DNA of 64,000 bases from positions 2,976,001 through 3,040,000 of the forward strand of contig NZ_CP109150.1 of assembly GCF_035920365.1 (NCBI RefSeq). Reading direction: 5' to 3'. Positions 34,542 to 44,473 of this stretch are shown one piece after another. Numbering within the stretch: position 1 is the first letter of the stretch; each line of letters opens with the position of its first letter. Made by a program: the position numbers and the translations under genes. The DNA is from Micromonospora sp. NBC_01740 (lineage in GTDB: Bacteria; Actinomycetota; Actinomycetes; Mycobacteriales; Micromonosporaceae). The notes under the pieces are model-generated. The model did no database searches. It was given only the letters and a program-made list of their open reading frames with translations, and was not told the origin of the DNA.

Positions 34542-36947
34542 TCAGCCCGCCGTGCCACCGACGCGACGCAGCAGCAACTCCTGGAGGTGGACCCGCGGTT
34601 CCTCGGCCGTGCCGGTACGCCGGCTCCAGGTGCCGTCCGCCGCCAGCTCGAACGCGTCCACGTCGGGGCTCATCGCGGCGGTCAGCACGTGGTCCAGCTC
34701 GGCCCGGGCGACGGGGTCGCTCACCCGCACCAGCGCCTCGACCCGGCGGTCCAGGTTGCGGTGCATCAGGTCGGCCGAGCCCATCCAGAACTCGGCGTCG
34801 CCGTCGTTGCCGAACCGGAAGATCCGGGAGTGCTCCAGGAACCGGCCCAGGATCGAGCGGACCCGGATGTTCTCCGAGAGGCCGGGCACCCCCGGGCGCA
34901 GCGTGCACATGCCCCGGATCACCAGGTCCACGTGGACGCCGGCCCGGGAGGCCCGGTAGAGCGCGTCCGTGATCTTCTCGTCGACCAGCGAGTTCACCTT
35001 GATCTGCACGAGCCCGGGCATGCCCAGCCGGACGTGCGCGATCTCCCGCTCGATGCGTTCGATGAGGCCGCTGCGGATGCCCTGCGGCGCCACCAGCAGC
35101 CGGCGGTACGCGGTCTGCCGGCTGTAGCCGGTGAGGACGTTGAACAGGTCGGTCAGGTCGGCCCCGATCTCCGGGTCGGCGGTGAGCATGCCGAAGTCCT
35201 CGTAGAGCCGGGCGGTCTTCGGGTGGTAGTTGCCGGTGCCGATATGGCAGTAGCGGCGGATCTGGTTGCCCTCCTGGCGTACCACCAGGGCGGTCTTGCA
35301 GTGCGTCTTGAGCCCGACCAGGCCGTAGACGACGTGGCAGCCGGCGCGCTCCAGCTTGCGCGCCCAGCCGATGTTGGCCACCTCGTCGAAGCGCGCCTTC
35401 AGCTCGACCAGCACCACCACCTGCTTGCCGGCGGCCGCCGCGTCGACGAGCGCGTCCACGATCGGGGAGTCGCCGCTGGTGCGGTAGAGGGTCTGCTTGA
35501 TGGCCAGCACGTCCGGGTCCGCGGCGGCCTGCTCGATGAAGCGCTGCACGCTGGTGGCGAACGAGTGGTACGGGTGGTGGACCAGGATGTCGCCGTCGCG
35601 CAGGGTCGCGAAGACGCTGCGCGGCACCTCGCCCTCGGTGAGGCGGGGGTGGGTGGCCGGCACGAACGGCGGGTCCTTCAGGTCCGGCCGGTCGGCCTCG
35701 TCGTAGAGCTGCCAGAGCGCGGAGAGGTCGAGCAGGCCGGGCACCCGCAGCACCTCCTGGTCGTGCATGTCCAGCTCGCGGACGAGCAGCTCCAGCACGT
35801 GGTCGGAGACCGAGGCGGCCACCTCCAGCCGCACGGGCGGGCCGAACCGGCGCCGGGCCAGCTCCCGTTCCAGGGCCTGGAGCAGGTCCTCGTCGCGGTC
35901 CTCGTCGACCTCCACCTCGGCGTTGCGGGTGACCCGGAACAGGTGGCACTCGACCACCTGCATGCCGGAGAAGAGCTGCCCCAGGTGCACCGAGATCAGG
36001 TCCTCCACCGGCAGCATCCGCACGCCCGGCAGGTCGCGGTGCACCCGGACGAAGCGGGGCACGTTGTTCGGCACCTTCACCCGGGCGAAGAACTCCGAGC
36101 CGCCGTCCGGGTCGCGGACCGCCACCGCGAGGTTCAGCGACCGCCCGGAGATGTACGGGAAGGGGTGCGCCGGGTCCACCGCCAGCGGGGTCAGCACCGG
36201 GAAGATCTGCTCCCGGAAGTACGCGCGCAGCCGTTCCCGCTCGGGGTCGTCCAGGTCGGCCCAGCGCAGGATCCGGATGTCCTCGGCGGCCAGCTTCGGC
36301 AGCACCTCGTCCGTGAAGCAGGCCGAGTGCCGGGCCACCAGCGTCGCGGCCTTCCCGGCGACCAGTTCCAGCTGGGTGCGCAGCGGCATCCGGTCCCCGC
36401 CGCGTACCGGCAGGCCGGCCTGGAGCCGGCGCTTCAGCCCGGCGACCCGCACCATGTAGAACTCGTCGAGGTTGCTGGCGAAGATGGCCAGGAACTTGGC
36501 CCGCTCCAGCAGCGGCGTGCGCGGGTCCTCGGCGAGCGCCAGCACCCGGGCGTTGAAGTCGAGCCAGGAGAGCTCCCGGTTGAGGAAGCGGTCCTCCGGC
36601 AGCGGCTCCGCTGCGGGGGGCTCGTCGACGAGGTCGGGCGCCGGCGCCTCGACGGGCGGCGCCGCATCCAGCACCTCCTCCAGCCCGGCGGAGGCGGCCG
36701 CACCACCGGCACCGGCGGCGTCGGCCGAGCCGGTCGCGGCGGACCCTCCGCCCGGGGTCGCGGCGGACCCTCCGCCCGGGGTTGCTGTGGGCGCCTCGCC
36801 GTGGGTCGCGGCCGGCGCCGCCTCCGGGGTCGCGGCCGTCGGGTCGGCGTGGAAGCGGCCGTCGGCGCCCCGGGACCGGGTGCCGTTGCGGGGGGCGGCC
36901 GGGTCGGTGGACGGTCGGTTGGCGGAGGGCTTGCGAGGGGTGCTCAC
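34542..36947 (-). CDS. ppk1: Polyphosphate kinase 1
   Basis: 801 residues. It makes polyphosphate from ATP through a phospho-His. The core begins near residue 117 ([24 protein letters not shown]) and contains [23 protein letters not shown], then [13 protein letters not shown] and [21 protein letters not shown], which hold the active-site His residues. The first 115 residues are a Pro/Ala/Gly-rich, probably disordered extension absent from typical PPK1 (about 700 residues). It includes a direct repeat of [14 protein letters not shown] (minus strand) lies 6 bases before the GTG start. The adjacent mutT1 suggests linked nucleotide and polyphosphate housekeeping. Confidence 0.95.
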   Translation of the reverse strand: MSTPRKPSANRPSTDPAAPRNGTRSRGADGRFHADPTAATPEAAPAATHGEAPTATPGGGSAATPGGGSAATGSADAAGAGGAAASAGLEEVLDAAPPVEAPAPDLVDEPPAAEPLPEDRFLNRELSWLDFNARVLALAEDPRTPLLERAKFLAIFASNLDEFYMVRVAGLKRRLQAGLPVRGGDRMPLRTQLELVAGKAATLVARHSACFTDEVLPKLAAEDIRILRWADLDDPERERLRAYFREQIFPVLTPLAVDPAHPFPYISGRSLNLAVAVRDPDGGSEFFARVKVPNNVPRFVRVHRDLPGVRMLPVEDLISVHLGQLFSGMQVVECHLFRVTRNAEVEVDEDRDEDLLQALERELARRRFGPPVRLEVAASVSDHVLELLVRELDMHDQEVLRVPGLLDLSALWQLYDEADRPDLKDPPFVPATHPRLTEGEVPRSVFATLRDGDILVHHPYHSFATSVQRFIEQAAADPDVLAIKQTLYRTSGDSPIVDALVDAAAAGKQVVVLVELKARFDEVANIGWARKLERAGCHVVYGLVGLKTHCKTALVVRQEGNQIRRYCHIGTGNYHPKTARLYEDFGMLTADPEIGADLTDLFNVLTGYSRQTAYRRLLVAPQGIRSGLIERIEREIAHVRLGMPGLVQIKVNSLVDEKITDALYRASRAGVHVDLVIRGMCTLRPGVPGLSENIRVRSILGRFLEHSRIFRFGNDGDAEFWMGSADLMHRNLDRRVEALVRVSDPVARAELDHVLTAAMSPDVDAFELAADGTWSRRTGTAEEPRVHLQELLLRRVGGTAG

Positions 36948-37000
36948 CTGCCCATAATCACCCGGATGCGGTTAACGCAAAATGAACTTCGACCAGCCGC

Positions 37001-37198
37001 TCAGGCCATCGTCGGCAATGTCACCCGGACCACCGCGCCGGTGTCGTCGGTCTCGACGCGCAACCGCTGGCCGAGGCGGAGCAGGCGCAGGCCGGAGGCG
37101 TCGAACGCCCGGGCCGGGAAGGCCAGCTCGGTGCCGTCGTCGAGGAGCAGCGTCCCGCTGCGGGTCGCCGCGTCGTAGGTGGCCACCGTGCCCTGCAT
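37001..37198 (-). CDS. Small cold-shock-like conserved protein
   Basis: 65 residues from ATG 37198: MQGTVATYDAATRSGTLLLDDG, then ELAFPARAFDASGLRLLRLGQRLRVE. It has the beta-strand pattern of a cold-shock or OB-fold domain (TV..YD..TRSGTLLLDDG), but lacks the RNA-binding FGF-type aromatics of true CspA. A GTG 9 bases upstream would lie inside a TAGCGT box 7 bases before the ATG, so the ATG start is favoured. Function unknown; it may bind nucleic acid. Confidence 0.78.
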   Translation of the reverse strand: MQGTVATYDAATRSGTLLLDDGTELAFPARAFDASGLRLLRLGQRLRVETDDTGAVVRVTLPTMA

Positions 37199-37211
37199 GA
37201 CCCGCACGCTA
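37199..37211 (-). promoter_or_regulatory. Leaderless-type promoter -10 box
   Basis: TAGCGT on the minus strand (37206-37211), 7 bases before ATG 37198. Confidence 0.5.
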
Positions 37212-37219
37212 CACGCCCC

Positions 37220-37855
37220 TCAGGCCGGGCAGCCGGCGGCGGCCAACGCGGCCGTGCGGGGCCCCAGCCCGAGCCGGGCCGCCGCGGCCAGGTCGGCGGC
37301 GGTGTCCACGTCCCGGCGCAGGCTCGGCCAGTCCCCGGTGAGGGCGAGCGCCCCGCTCGCGGCGTGCGCGGCGGCCGAGCCGACCCCGAAGCGGGGATCC
37401 AGGGCCACGCCCGGCGGCGCCGCCAGCAGCACGGTGCCCTGGCCAGGGGCGTCGGCCACGTACCCGCGTACGCCCGGGGGCGCGGCCTGGGCCGCCCGCA
37501 GCGCCGCCGCCAGTTCGGCCGGGCGCAACGCGGGCAGGTCGGCGGTGAGCCCGGCCACCCAGCCGCCGCCCGCGACCGACGCGCCGTGCCGGAAGGCGGC
37601 GTTCAGCCCGGCGCCGGGGGCGTCGGGCAGCGCCCGGGCGCCCGCGCGGCGGGCGGCCTCGGCCACCCGGGCGTCGTCGGTGACGACCAGCACCCCCGCC
37701 ACCGCCGGGCAGGCCCGCACCGCGGCGACCGTGTCGGCGGCCAGGGCCAGCGCCAGTTCCTCGTGCGGTACGGCCGGCAGCGCCCCCCGCAGCCGGCTCT
37801 TCGCGGCGGCCAGGCGCTTCACGGGCACCACCACGGTCCACCTCGGCTGACTCAC
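37220..37855 (-). CDS. cofC: 2-phospho-L-lactate guanylyltransferase
   Basis: 211 residues from GTG 37855 (MSQPRWTVVVPVKRLAAAKSRL). CofC activates phospholactate or phosphoenolpyruvate with GTP for coenzyme F420. Nucleotidyltransferase motifs: VVPVKRLAAAKSRLRG near the start, VLVVTDDARV, LNAAFRHG, VAGLTADLPALRP (metal-binding Asp), and DPRFGVGSAAAH. F420 use is typical of actinobacteria. No other cof/fbi genes are close. Confidence 0.92.
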   Translation of the reverse strand: MSQPRWTVVVPVKRLAAAKSRLRGALPAVPHEELALALAADTVAAVRACPAVAGVLVVTDDARVAEAARRAGARALPDAPGAGLNAAFRHGASVAGGGWVAGLTADLPALRPAELAAALRAAQAAPPGVRGYVADAPGQGTVLLAAPPGVALDPRFGVGSAAAHAASGALALTGDWPSLRRDVDTAADLAAAARLGLGPRTAALAAAGCPA

Positions 37856-37982
37856 ACCGCCATCCTGCCAGCCGTACGGCGGTACCCTCTCTGGCCGGAC
37901 CCGGGTCGAGCAGGCATGATTTCCGCTGCGGGCGTCACCGGGTGCGGATCCGGTGCGGGGCGGGGCGGCACGAGGAGGCGCG

Positions 37983-38720
37983 GTGACACGGCGGAGGCTG
38001 GGGTTCTGGCAATGGTTCGCCGTGGTGCTGGTCAAGCCGGTGATGACCGTCTGGACCCGGCGCAGCTGGCACGGCATGGAGCACCTGCGCGGCGACGGCG
38101 GCGTGATCATCGTGCCGAACCACATCTCGCACGCCGACCCGCTCGTCGCGGCCCACTTCGTCTACGACTCCGGCCGTTGGCCGCAGTTCCTCGGCAAGGC
38201 AAGCGTGTTCCGGGTCCCGGTGATCGGCTGGATCCTGCACCGGTGCCGGCAGATCCCGGTCGAGCGCAACACCGTGGACGCGGTGCGGTCGCTGGACCAC
38301 CTCGTCGCCGCGCTCGACCAGGGCGGCGCGGTGGTGATCTACCCGGAGGGCACCATCACCCGCGAACCGGAGCTGTGGCCGATGAAGGGCAAGACCGGCG
38401 CCGCCCGCCTCGCGCTCGCCACCGGGGCGCCGGTGGTCCCGCTCGTCATGTGGGGCCCGGAGCGCATCTTCGACCCGCGCCGGTCCCGACTGGACCCGCG
38501 CCCCCGGATCCCGGTGACCGTGGTCGCCGGACCCCCCGTCGACCTGGGCCGATGGGCCGGGTCGACCCCGACGAAGGCCGTCCTCGAGGAGATGACCGAC
38601 ACCATCATGCTGCGCCTTCGTGACATGCTCACCGAGATCCGGGGCGGCACCCCGCCACCACTGTGGGAACGGACGGCGCGCCCCGCCGTCGATCGGCGGC
38701 GGCCGGGGGCGGCGGCGTGA
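37983..38720 (+). CDS. plsC: 1-acyl-sn-glycerol-3-phosphate acyltransferase
   Basis: 245 residues from GTG 37983 with GAGGAGG upstream. HX4D acyltransferase motif in [38 protein letters not shown], and the substrate-binding PEGT ([28 protein letters not shown]). One N-terminal hydrophobic segment ([17 protein letters not shown]) should place it at the membrane. It acylates lysophosphatidate to phosphatidate. gpsA overlaps its stop codon, so precursor supply and acylation are co-expressed. Confidence 0.92.
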   Translation: MTRRRLGFWQWFAVVLVKPVMTVWTRRSWHGMEHLRGDGGVIIVPNHISHADPLVAAHFVYDSGRWPQFLGKASVFRVPVIGWILHRCRQIPVERNTVDAVRSLDHLVAALDQGGAVVIYPEGTITREPELWPMKGKTGAARLALATGAPVVPLVMWGPERIFDPRRSRLDPRPRIPVTVVAGPPVDLGRWAGSTPTKAVLEEMTDTIMLRLRDMLTEIRGGTPPPLWERTARPAVDRRRPGAAA

Positions 38721-39715
38721 GCGGGCACGTCGCGGTCCTGGGTGCCGGCTCGTGGGGCACCGCGTTCGCCAAGATCCTCGCCGACGCCGGGCGGGACGTC
38801 ACCGTCTGGGCCCGCCGCCAGGCGGTCGCCGACACGATCCGGGCCGAGCGGCGCAACCCGGAGTACCTGCCGGACGTGCTGCTGCCGTCGCGGGTCACGG
38901 CGACGGGCGACGCCGCCGAGGCGATCACCGGGGCCGAGCAGGTGGTGCTGGCCGTACCGTCGCAGACGCTGCGCGGCAACCTGGCCGAGTGGACCGCCCA
39001 CCTGCATCCGGACGCCACCCTGGTGTCGCTGATGAAGGGCATCGAGCTCGGCACCACCAGGCGGATGAGCGAGGTGATCGTGGAGACCGCCGGGGTGGCG
39101 GCGGACCGGGTGGTGGTGGTCTCCGGCCCCAACCTGGCCCCGGAGATCGCCGCCGAGCAGCCCGCCGCCACCGTGGTCGCCTGCACCGACGCCGACCGGG
39201 CCACGCAGGTGCAGCGCTCGATCACCACGCCCTACTTCCGTCCGTACACCAACGACGACGTGATCGGCTGCGAGCTGGGCGGCGCGGTGAAGAACGTGAT
39301 CGCCCTGGCGTACGGCATCGCGGTGGCGATGGGGTTCGGCGACAACACCCGGGCCATGCTCGTCACCCGGGGACTGGCCGAGACGGCCCGGCTCGGGGTG
39401 GCCCTGGGCGCCGACCCGCTCACCTTCGCCGGCCTGGCGGGGATGGGCGACCTCGTCGCCTCCTGCTCGTCGCCGCTGGCCCGCAACCGCACCTTCGGCG
39501 AGCACCTGGGCCGGGGCGCGACCCTGGAGGAGGCACGCGTCGCCACCCGGCAGACCGCCGAGGGCGTCAAGAGCGCGCTGGCCCTGCGCGACCTGGCCCG
39601 GGCGCACGCGGTGGAGATGCCGATCACCGAGCAGGTCGAGCTGGTCTGCCACGAGGGCATGGACCCTCGGCTCGCCGTCGAGGCGCTGATGAGCCGCACC
39701 ACCAAGCCGGAGTGA
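38717..39715 (+). CDS. gpsA: Glycerol-3-phosphate dehydrogenase [NAD(P)+]
   Basis: 332 residues; GTG overlaps the plsC TGA. NAD-binding GxGxxG in [55 protein letters not shown]; catalytic Lys region [31 protein letters not shown]; and [25 protein letters not shown]. Reduces dihydroxyacetone phosphate to sn-glycerol-3-phosphate for phospholipids. Confidence 0.96.
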   Translation: MSGHVAVLGAGSWGTAFAKILADAGRDVTVWARRQAVADTIRAERRNPEYLPDVLLPSRVTATGDAAEAITGAEQVVLAVPSQTLRGNLAEWTAHLHPDATLVSLMKGIELGTTRRMSEVIVETAGVAADRVVVVSGPNLAPEIAAEQPAATVVACTDADRATQVQRSITTPYFRPYTNDDVIGCELGGAVKNVIALAYGIAVAMGFGDNTRAMLVTRGLAETARLGVALGADPLTFAGLAGMGDLVASCSSPLARNRTFGEHLGRGATLEEARVATRQTAEGVKSALALRDLARAHAVEMPITEQVELVCHEGMDPRLAVEALMSRTTKPE

Positions 39716-40833
39716 GCGACGTGACCGAGCACCACGACGGCACCCGCTGCGTCCGCGCCGGCCTGCCCGAGCCGGCTCCCGGCCAGCCGTTCCTGCCCGG
39801 GCCGGTGTTCGCCGCGCCGTACCACCTGGACCCGTGGGCGGGGCCGGCGGCGGCGCCCGACGGCTACGGCCGGCCGGACAACCCCACCCGGCGGCTGCTG
39901 GAGGCGGCGGTCGGGGAACTGGAGGGGGGCGACTGCCGGGTCTTCGCCAGCGGGCAGGCCGCGATCACCGGGCTGCTGCTGACGCTGCTGCGGCCGGGGG
40001 ACACCGTGGTGCTCCCGTCGGACGGCTACTTCGCCGTCCGGGCCTTCGCCGCCGACACGCTGGAGGGCATCGGCGTACGGGTGCTCCTCGCCCCGACCGC
40101 CGGCCCGCACCCGGCCTTCGACGGCGTACGCCTGGTGCTGCTGGAGACCCCGGCCAACCCCGGCCTGGACGTCGCCGACGTGGCGGCGCTGGCCGCCCGG
40201 GCGCACGCCGCCGGTGCCCTGGTGGCGGTCGACAACACCACGGCGACACCGCTCGGGCAGCGCCCGCTCGACCTGGGCGCCGACGTCGTGGTGGCCTCCG
40301 GGACGAAGGCCCTGACCGGGCACTCCGACCTGCTGCTCGGCTACGTCGCGACCCGCTCGCCCGAGCTGCGGGACGCGGTCACCGCCTGGCGGAACGTCAC
40401 CGGGGCCGTGCCGGGCGCGTTCGACGCCTGGCTCGCGCACCGGTCGCTGGCCACCCTCGACCTGCGGCTGGCCCGGCAGACCGCGAACGCGCAGGCCCTC
40501 GCCGGGCTGCTCGCGGGGCGCGACGACGTGACCGGGCTGCGCTGGCCGGGGCTGCCCGGCGACCCGGCCCACCCGGTGGCGTCGGTCCAGATGCGACGGA
40601 TCCCCGGCGTGCTCTGCTTCGACCTCGGCGGCGCCGGGCGGGTGGCGCGGTTCCTCGACGCGGCCCGGCTGGTGGCCGCGGCCACCTCCTTCGGCGGCCT
40701 GCACACCACCGCCGACCGGCGGGCCCAGTGGGGCGACGACACCCCGCCCGGCTTCGTCCGGCTCTCCTGCGGGGTCGAGGACGCCGTCGACCTGGTCGCC
40801 GACGTGACCGCCGCACTGGACGCCAGCCGCTGA
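39712..40833 (+). CDS. Cys/Met-metabolism PLP-dependent enzyme (cystathionine gamma-lyase type)
   Basis: 373 residues; GTG 39712 overlaps the gpsA stop, and GTG 39721 is an alternative. PLP Lys within [54 protein letters not shown] is the family start; [18 protein letters not shown] and [22 protein letters not shown] bind the cofactor ring. Could be a cystathionine gamma-lyase, gamma-synthase or methionine gamma-lyase; motifs do not decide. It is co-transcribed with plsC-gpsA. Confidence 0.88.
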   Translation: MSDVTEHHDGTRCVRAGLPEPAPGQPFLPGPVFAAPYHLDPWAGPAAAPDGYGRPDNPTRRLLEAAVGELEGGDCRVFASGQAAITGLLLTLLRPGDTVVLPSDGYFAVRAFAADTLEGIGVRVLLAPTAGPHPAFDGVRLVLLETPANPGLDVADVAALAARAHAAGALVAVDNTTATPLGQRPLDLGADVVVASGTKALTGHSDLLLGYVATRSPELRDAVTAWRNVTGAVPGAFDAWLAHRSLATLDLRLARQTANAQALAGLLAGRDDVTGLRWPGLPGDPAHPVASVQMRRIPGVLCFDLGGAGRVARFLDAARLVAAATSFGGLHTTADRRAQWGDDTPPGFVRLSCGVEDAVDLVADVTAALDASR

Positions 40834-40861
40834 GCACCGGACACCGGCCCGGAGGTGCCCC

Positions 40862-41653
40862 GTGACCGTCTTCTCCTTCCGCCCCGACCGGCCCGCCCTC
40901 GTGCACCGGCTGCGCGCCGCCGGCTGCGTCTACGCCGAGGACGAGGCGGAGTTGCTGATCGCCGCCGCCGACTCGGCCGAGGCGCTGGCCGGCCTGGTCG
41001 ACCGCCGGGTCGCCGGGCTGCCGCTGGAGTACGTGCTCGGCTGGGCCGAGTTCTGCGGCGAGCGGATCGCCGTCGACCCCGGCGTGTTCGTGCCGCGTGC
41101 GCGTACCGCCCTGCTGGTCGACGTCGCCGTCGCGGTGACCGGCCCGGCGGCGGCCGTGGTGGACCTGTGCTGCGGCTCCGGCGCCACCACGGTGGCGCTG
41201 GCCCGCCGGCTCGCGCCGCGCTGGCTGGCCGCCGCCGACGTGGACCCCGCCGCCGTGGCCTGCGCCCGGCGCAACCTGGCCCCGCTGGCCGTGCCGGTCT
41301 TCGAGGGCGACCTGTACGACCCGCTGCCGGCGCGCTGGCGGGGCCGGCTGGACCTGGTGCTGGCCAACGCCCCCTACGTGCCGACGGCGGCGGTGGCGCT
41401 GATGCCGCCGGAGGCCCGGCTGCACGAGGCGCCGGTGGCCCTCGACGGCGGGCCGGACGGCCTGGCGGTGCTGCGCCGCGTCGCCGAGGGCGCGGCGCGC
41501 TGGCTGGCCCCGGGCGGGCACCTGGTGGTCGAGGCGGGGGAGGGGCAGGTGGAGGCGCTCCGCGCGGCGCTGACCGCCGTGGGCCTGCACCCCACGGTGA
41601 CCCGGGACGACGACCGGGACGCCACCGCCGTCTCGGCCCGCCGCCCGGGCTGA
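40862..41653 (+). CDS. PrmC-like SAM-dependent methyltransferase
   Basis: 263 residues from GTG. SAM-binding motif VVDLCCGSGATTVALARRL; DVDPAAVACARRNL; catalytic-loop position reads LANAPYVP where PrmC has NPPY. Other PrmC-type features: GLPLEYVLGWAEFCGERIAVDPGVFVPRARTALLV. This matches the PrmC-related group of unknown substrate (protein glutamine N5 or other). The N-terminal domain is shorter than in true PrmC. Starts 28 bases after the PLP enzyme. Confidence 0.85.
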   Translation: MTVFSFRPDRPALVHRLRAAGCVYAEDEAELLIAAADSAEALAGLVDRRVAGLPLEYVLGWAEFCGERIAVDPGVFVPRARTALLVDVAVAVTGPAAAVVDLCCGSGATTVALARRLAPRWLAAADVDPAAVACARRNLAPLAVPVFEGDLYDPLPARWRGRLDLVLANAPYVPTAAVALMPPEARLHEAPVALDGGPDGLAVLRRVAEGAARWLAPGGHLVVEAGEGQVEALRAALTAVGLHPTVTRDDDRDATAVSARRPG

Positions 41654-41660
41654 CCCGCGG

Positions 41661-41723
41661 CGCCGTCCTCCTCAACGCGCTGCTCCTGAACGCGCCGTCC
41701 TCAACGCGCTGGTCCTCAGCGCG
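41661..41723. repeat. Short imperfect tandem repeat
   Basis: CGCCGTCCTC, CTCAACGCGCTG and CTCCTGAACGCG blocks repeat about four times with a 14-17 base period in the 246-base gap before the ROK gene. The rest of the gap holds TAGCCT (41861-41866), a possible -10 box for the ROK gene. Confidence 0.6.
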
Positions 41724-41899
41724 GTCGGGCCCGTCGGGTCGCCGGCGGCCCTCGACCGGCTGGGGTGTCCGCGTCACGGCGCTGTCGAGCTGCCCCGTCG
41801 GTGAGACCACCCGTCATCCGGCGTCAGCCGCGCGGCCTGGCGGGGGCGGGGAAGGGGAACTAGCCTCACGGCAGGCGTGGCGGCGGAAGGCGGGTTGTC

Positions 41900-42952
41900 G
41901 TGGGTGGTGCGGACGTGCCGGTGGTCGTCGGGCTGGACAACGGGGGGACCAGCAACAACGCCACGGTGCTCACCGTGGACGGCCGGTTCCTGGTGGACGG
42001 CCTGGTGGAGAACCCGAGCGAGGTACGCGCCGGCCCGGCGGCGGCGATCGAGGCGCTGGCCCGTGCGTTCGACGGGGTGCTGGCGCTGACCGGGGTGCCC
42101 CGCACGGCGGTGCGCGCGGTCGGGCTGGACACGCCGGGGCCGGCGAGCGCCACCGGGGTGATCTCCTCGCGCGGGTCGACCAACTTCTCCCAGCCGGCCT
42201 GGCGCGGCTACGACGTGCGGACGGCCCTGGAACGGCGGCTCGGCCTGCCGGTGCTCTACCACAACGACGGCAACGCCGCCGCGCTCTACGCCCACCACGC
42301 GCACTTCGGCGCGGAGGCGATGCGCCGCTCGTCGGTGTCGGCCATCGTCGGCACGGGGCTGGGCGGCGGTGTGGTCGAGGCGGGCCGGGTGGTCGCCGGG
42401 GCGGCCGGGATGGCCGGCGAACTGGGACACGTGCACATCCCGCTGACCGGGCTGCTCGCGCCGGACCAGCCGGTGCCCACGTGCGCCTGCGGCTTCGCAG
42501 GGGACGCCGAGAGCGTCGCCTCGCTGACCGCCATCGGGCGGAACCTGCTGCCGTACTGGCTGGGACGCTTTCCGGACCATCCGCTGGCCGCCGAGCCGCC
42601 GGAGCGGGCGGCGAAGCTGGTCCGGGGCTACGGCGAGCGCGGCGACGCGTTGGCCCGGGAGGTGTTCACCCAACAGGCGATGGCGCTGGGTCGACTCTTC
42701 ACCGTGGCGGCCAACTTCACCGATCCGCATGCGTACTTCGTCGGGGGCGGGGTGGTGGAGGCGGCCCCGGAGTTCCGGGACTGGTTCCTCGCGACGGTGC
42801 GGGAGCACACGGTGCTGCGGGAGGAGCAGGCCGCGTCGGCCACCTTCGCCCTGGTGCCCGAGCGGGACATGGCCGGCGCCCGGGGCGTGGCCATCGCGGC
42901 GCTGGAGGCGCTGCGCGCCGGCCCCGCGCCCCGCCCGGTCGTCGCGGGCTGA
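41900..42952 (+). CDS. ROK-family protein (sugar kinase type)
   Basis: 350 residues from GTG with GGAAGG upstream. Phosphate-binding VVGLDNGGTSNNATVLTVDGRF; GLDTPGPAS; catalytic VLYHNDGNAAALYAHH; AIVGTGLGGGVVEAGRVVAGAAGMAGELGHVH; zinc motif in VPTCACGFAGDAESVAS (Cys residues, shorter than usual CXCGxxGCxE). No helix-turn-helix, so an enzyme rather than a ROK repressor. Substrate (glucose or another hexose) is not decided by sequence. The stop codon lies in the first unit of a tandem repeat. Confidence 0.88.
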   Translation: MGGADVPVVVGLDNGGTSNNATVLTVDGRFLVDGLVENPSEVRAGPAAAIEALARAFDGVLALTGVPRTAVRAVGLDTPGPASATGVISSRGSTNFSQPAWRGYDVRTALERRLGLPVLYHNDGNAAALYAHHAHFGAEAMRRSSVSAIVGTGLGGGVVEAGRVVAGAAGMAGELGHVHIPLTGLLAPDQPVPTCACGFAGDAESVASLTAIGRNLLPYWLGRFPDHPLAAEPPERAAKLVRGYGERGDALAREVFTQQAMALGRLFTVAANFTDPHAYFVGGGVVEAAPEFRDWFLATVREHTVLREEQAASATFALVPERDMAGARGVAIAALEALRAGPAPRPVVAG

Positions 42953-43020
42953 CCCGCCCGTCTCCCCGCCGGGCTGACCCGTCCGTCTCCCCGCCGGGCT
43001 GACCCGCCCGCCTCCCCGCC
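42946..43020. repeat. 25-base tandem repeat, three copies
   Basis: Exact 25-base units at 42946, 42971 and 42996, each starting GGGCTGACCC and ending CTCCCCGCC, with one or two changes. The TGA in unit 1 is the stop codon of the ROK gene. No spacers, so this is not a CRISPR array. Confidence 0.85.
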
Positions 43021-43190
43021 GGGCGAGGGCACTGCGCCCGCCTCCAATGCGAGGCGGTGCGGCCGATCGTCGCCCGTCGGGTCCGACCCCGCAGGGCGAC
43101 GGCCCCACCGGCTCCCATCGGTGGGACCGCCGCCGGCGGGGCGCCGGCGCGACGGGTCAGCGGGCGCGCCGGCGCCCCCGGAGGGAGGGG
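43021..43190. other. Intergenic hairpins between convergent genes
   Basis: CCGCCTC/GAGGCGG (43038-43058) and CCCACCG/CGGTGGG (43104-43125) are stems in the gap between the ROK gene and the DUF397 gene. Probable terminators. Confidence 0.5.
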
Positions 43191-43391
43191 TCAGTGTCCG
43201 GGCGGCGCCCCGACGAAGGCGGCCCAGGCGGCCGGCGGGAAGAGCAGCGCGGGGCCGGACGGGTCCTTGGAGTCGCGGACGGCGACCGTGCCCGGGACCA
43301 CCGCCATCTCCACGCACGCCCCCTCGTCGCCGCTGCGGCTGCTCTTGCGCCACCGCGCCACGGCCAGCGCCGCGCTGATCGTCGGTGTCAT
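43191..43391 (-). CDS. DUF397 domain protein
   Basis: 66 residues. DUF397 signature WRKSSRSGDEGACVEMAVVPGTVAVRDSKDPSGPALLFPPAAWAAFV. Such proteins are encoded beside XRE/DUF5753 regulators in actinomycetes (WhiJ/BldB-like systems), acting as modulators of the regulator. Here the regulator gene lies 4 bases upstream. Confidence 0.9.
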   Translation of the reverse strand: MTPTISAALAVARWRKSSRSGDEGACVEMAVVPGTVAVRDSKDPSGPALLFPPAAWAAFVGAPPGH

Positions 43392-43395
43392 GGTC

Positions 43396-44241
43396 CTACC
43401 GTCCCTTCAGGAGTTGGAGGAGCTGGTCGCGGCTGTCCGCCGGGCTGAGCGCGACGGTCCGCAGGTGCTCCATGATCTTGGTGCAGGTACGCAGGTCGCC
43501 CGGCCGGTCGAGGACCATCTGCCCGGCCACCGTCTCGACCGAGGCGATGATCGGGTCCTCCGGGTCTGCGAACTCCAGGATGTGCAGCGAGCCCCGGGTG
43601 CCCCGGTGGTAGCCGGCGGCGAGCGGGATCACCTGGACCGTGATGTTGGGCAGCTCGCCCATCTTGACCAGGTGGTGCAGCTGCGACTCCATCACCGACC
43701 GGTCGCCGACGGGCCGCAGCAGCGCGCCCTCGTCGATGATGGCGTCCAGGATCGGCGGCTGGTCACTGATGAGCCGCTGCTGCCGGTCGAGCCGGAACTG
43801 GACCCGCTGCTCCACCTCGTCGTCGCGCAGGGTGTGCGGGCCGCCGCGCATCACGCCCCGGATGTAGTCGGCGGTCTGCAACAGCCCCGGCACCACCGAG
43901 GGCTCGAAGTTGGCGATGCCGGTGGCCTCGGCCTCCAGCGCGATGAAGTCGATGGTGCGCCGGTCCAGCAGGTGCGAGTAGGACACCCACCAGCCGGGCT
44001 TGCGCGCGTCCTTGGCGAGCTGCACGGCGGCGGCCACCTCGTCCGGACCGACCCCGTAGAGGGTGAGCAGGGCGCGCACGGTGGCGGGGCTGACCAGCGT
44101 CTGCGCGTTCTCGTAGCGGGACAGGGTGCTGCGGGTGCTGCTGATCTCGTCCGCCGCCGCCTCCAGCGTGAGGCCGGCGGCTTCCCGGTGGGTGCGCAGC
44201 GCGATGCCCAGTCGCCGGGCACGGGCGGTCTTCGGAGCCAT
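43396..44241 (-). CDS. XRE-family regulator with DUF5753 domain
   Basis: 281 residues from ATG 44241 (MAPKTARARRLGIALRTHREAAGLTLEAAADEI). Helix-turn-helix at residues about 10-60 (STRSTLSRYENAQTLVSPATVRALL). The rest is DUF5753 (PSVVPGLLQTADYIRGVM ... HHLVKMGELPNITVQVIPLAAGYHRGTRGSLHILEFADPEDPIIASVETVAGQ). With DUF397 downstream it is one of the many WhiJ-like pairs in actinomycetes. The target may include the divergent small-gene pair upstream. Confidence 0.92.
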   Translation of the reverse strand: MAPKTARARRLGIALRTHREAAGLTLEAAADEISSTRSTLSRYENAQTLVSPATVRALLTLYGVGPDEVAAAVQLAKDARKPGWWVSYSHLLDRRTIDFIALEAEATGIANFEPSVVPGLLQTADYIRGVMRGGPHTLRDDEVEQRVQFRLDRQQRLISDQPPILDAIIDEGALLRPVGDRSVMESQLHHLVKMGELPNITVQVIPLAAGYHRGTRGSLHILEFADPEDPIIASVETVAGQMVLDRPGDLRTCTKIMEHLRTVALSPADSRDQLLQLLKGR

Positions 44242-44473
44242 GCATCGATCGTCGCACATCTTCCCGGGAACGTGTAGATGAGAGAACGTCGATGAGAGTT
44301 GCATTCATGGCTGTAGACATGTCAGTCTGTCATCGCGTCCTCACTGCCGGTTGTCGTGGCGACGGCGGTGGTGAGCGACCGGAGGGGAAGGGGCGCGCGG
44401 CGATCGGGTTTCTCCCCCGTACCCGATCGCCGCGTGCCACGCCCCGTGGCCCGTCAGCCGGAAGGGGATCGAC
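44242..44473. other. Divergent intergenic region between XRE gene and small-ORF pair
   Basis: About 230 bases including an AT-richer block with GATGAGAG repeated twice (near 44278 and 44291), and TGTAGACATGTCAGTCTGTCA. These could be operator sites for the XRE regulator. No gene seen. Confidence 0.45.

Noticed and set aside
33522..37178. A 1218-codon open frame on the plus strand
   Set aside because: It is antisense to mutT1 and ppk1, whose motifs are intact on the minus strand; the long frame is a by-product of GC-rich codon use.
37942..37986. 14-codon GTG frame ending on the plsC start, like the coupled short ORFs
   Set aside because: plsC has its own strong GAGGAGG site and the short frame has neither a ribosome site nor a promoter spacing; a TGA at GTGA starts is expected by chance.
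42946..43020. Regular 25-base repeats that might be a CRISPR
   Set aside because: The copies are directly adjacent without spacers and there are no cas genes.
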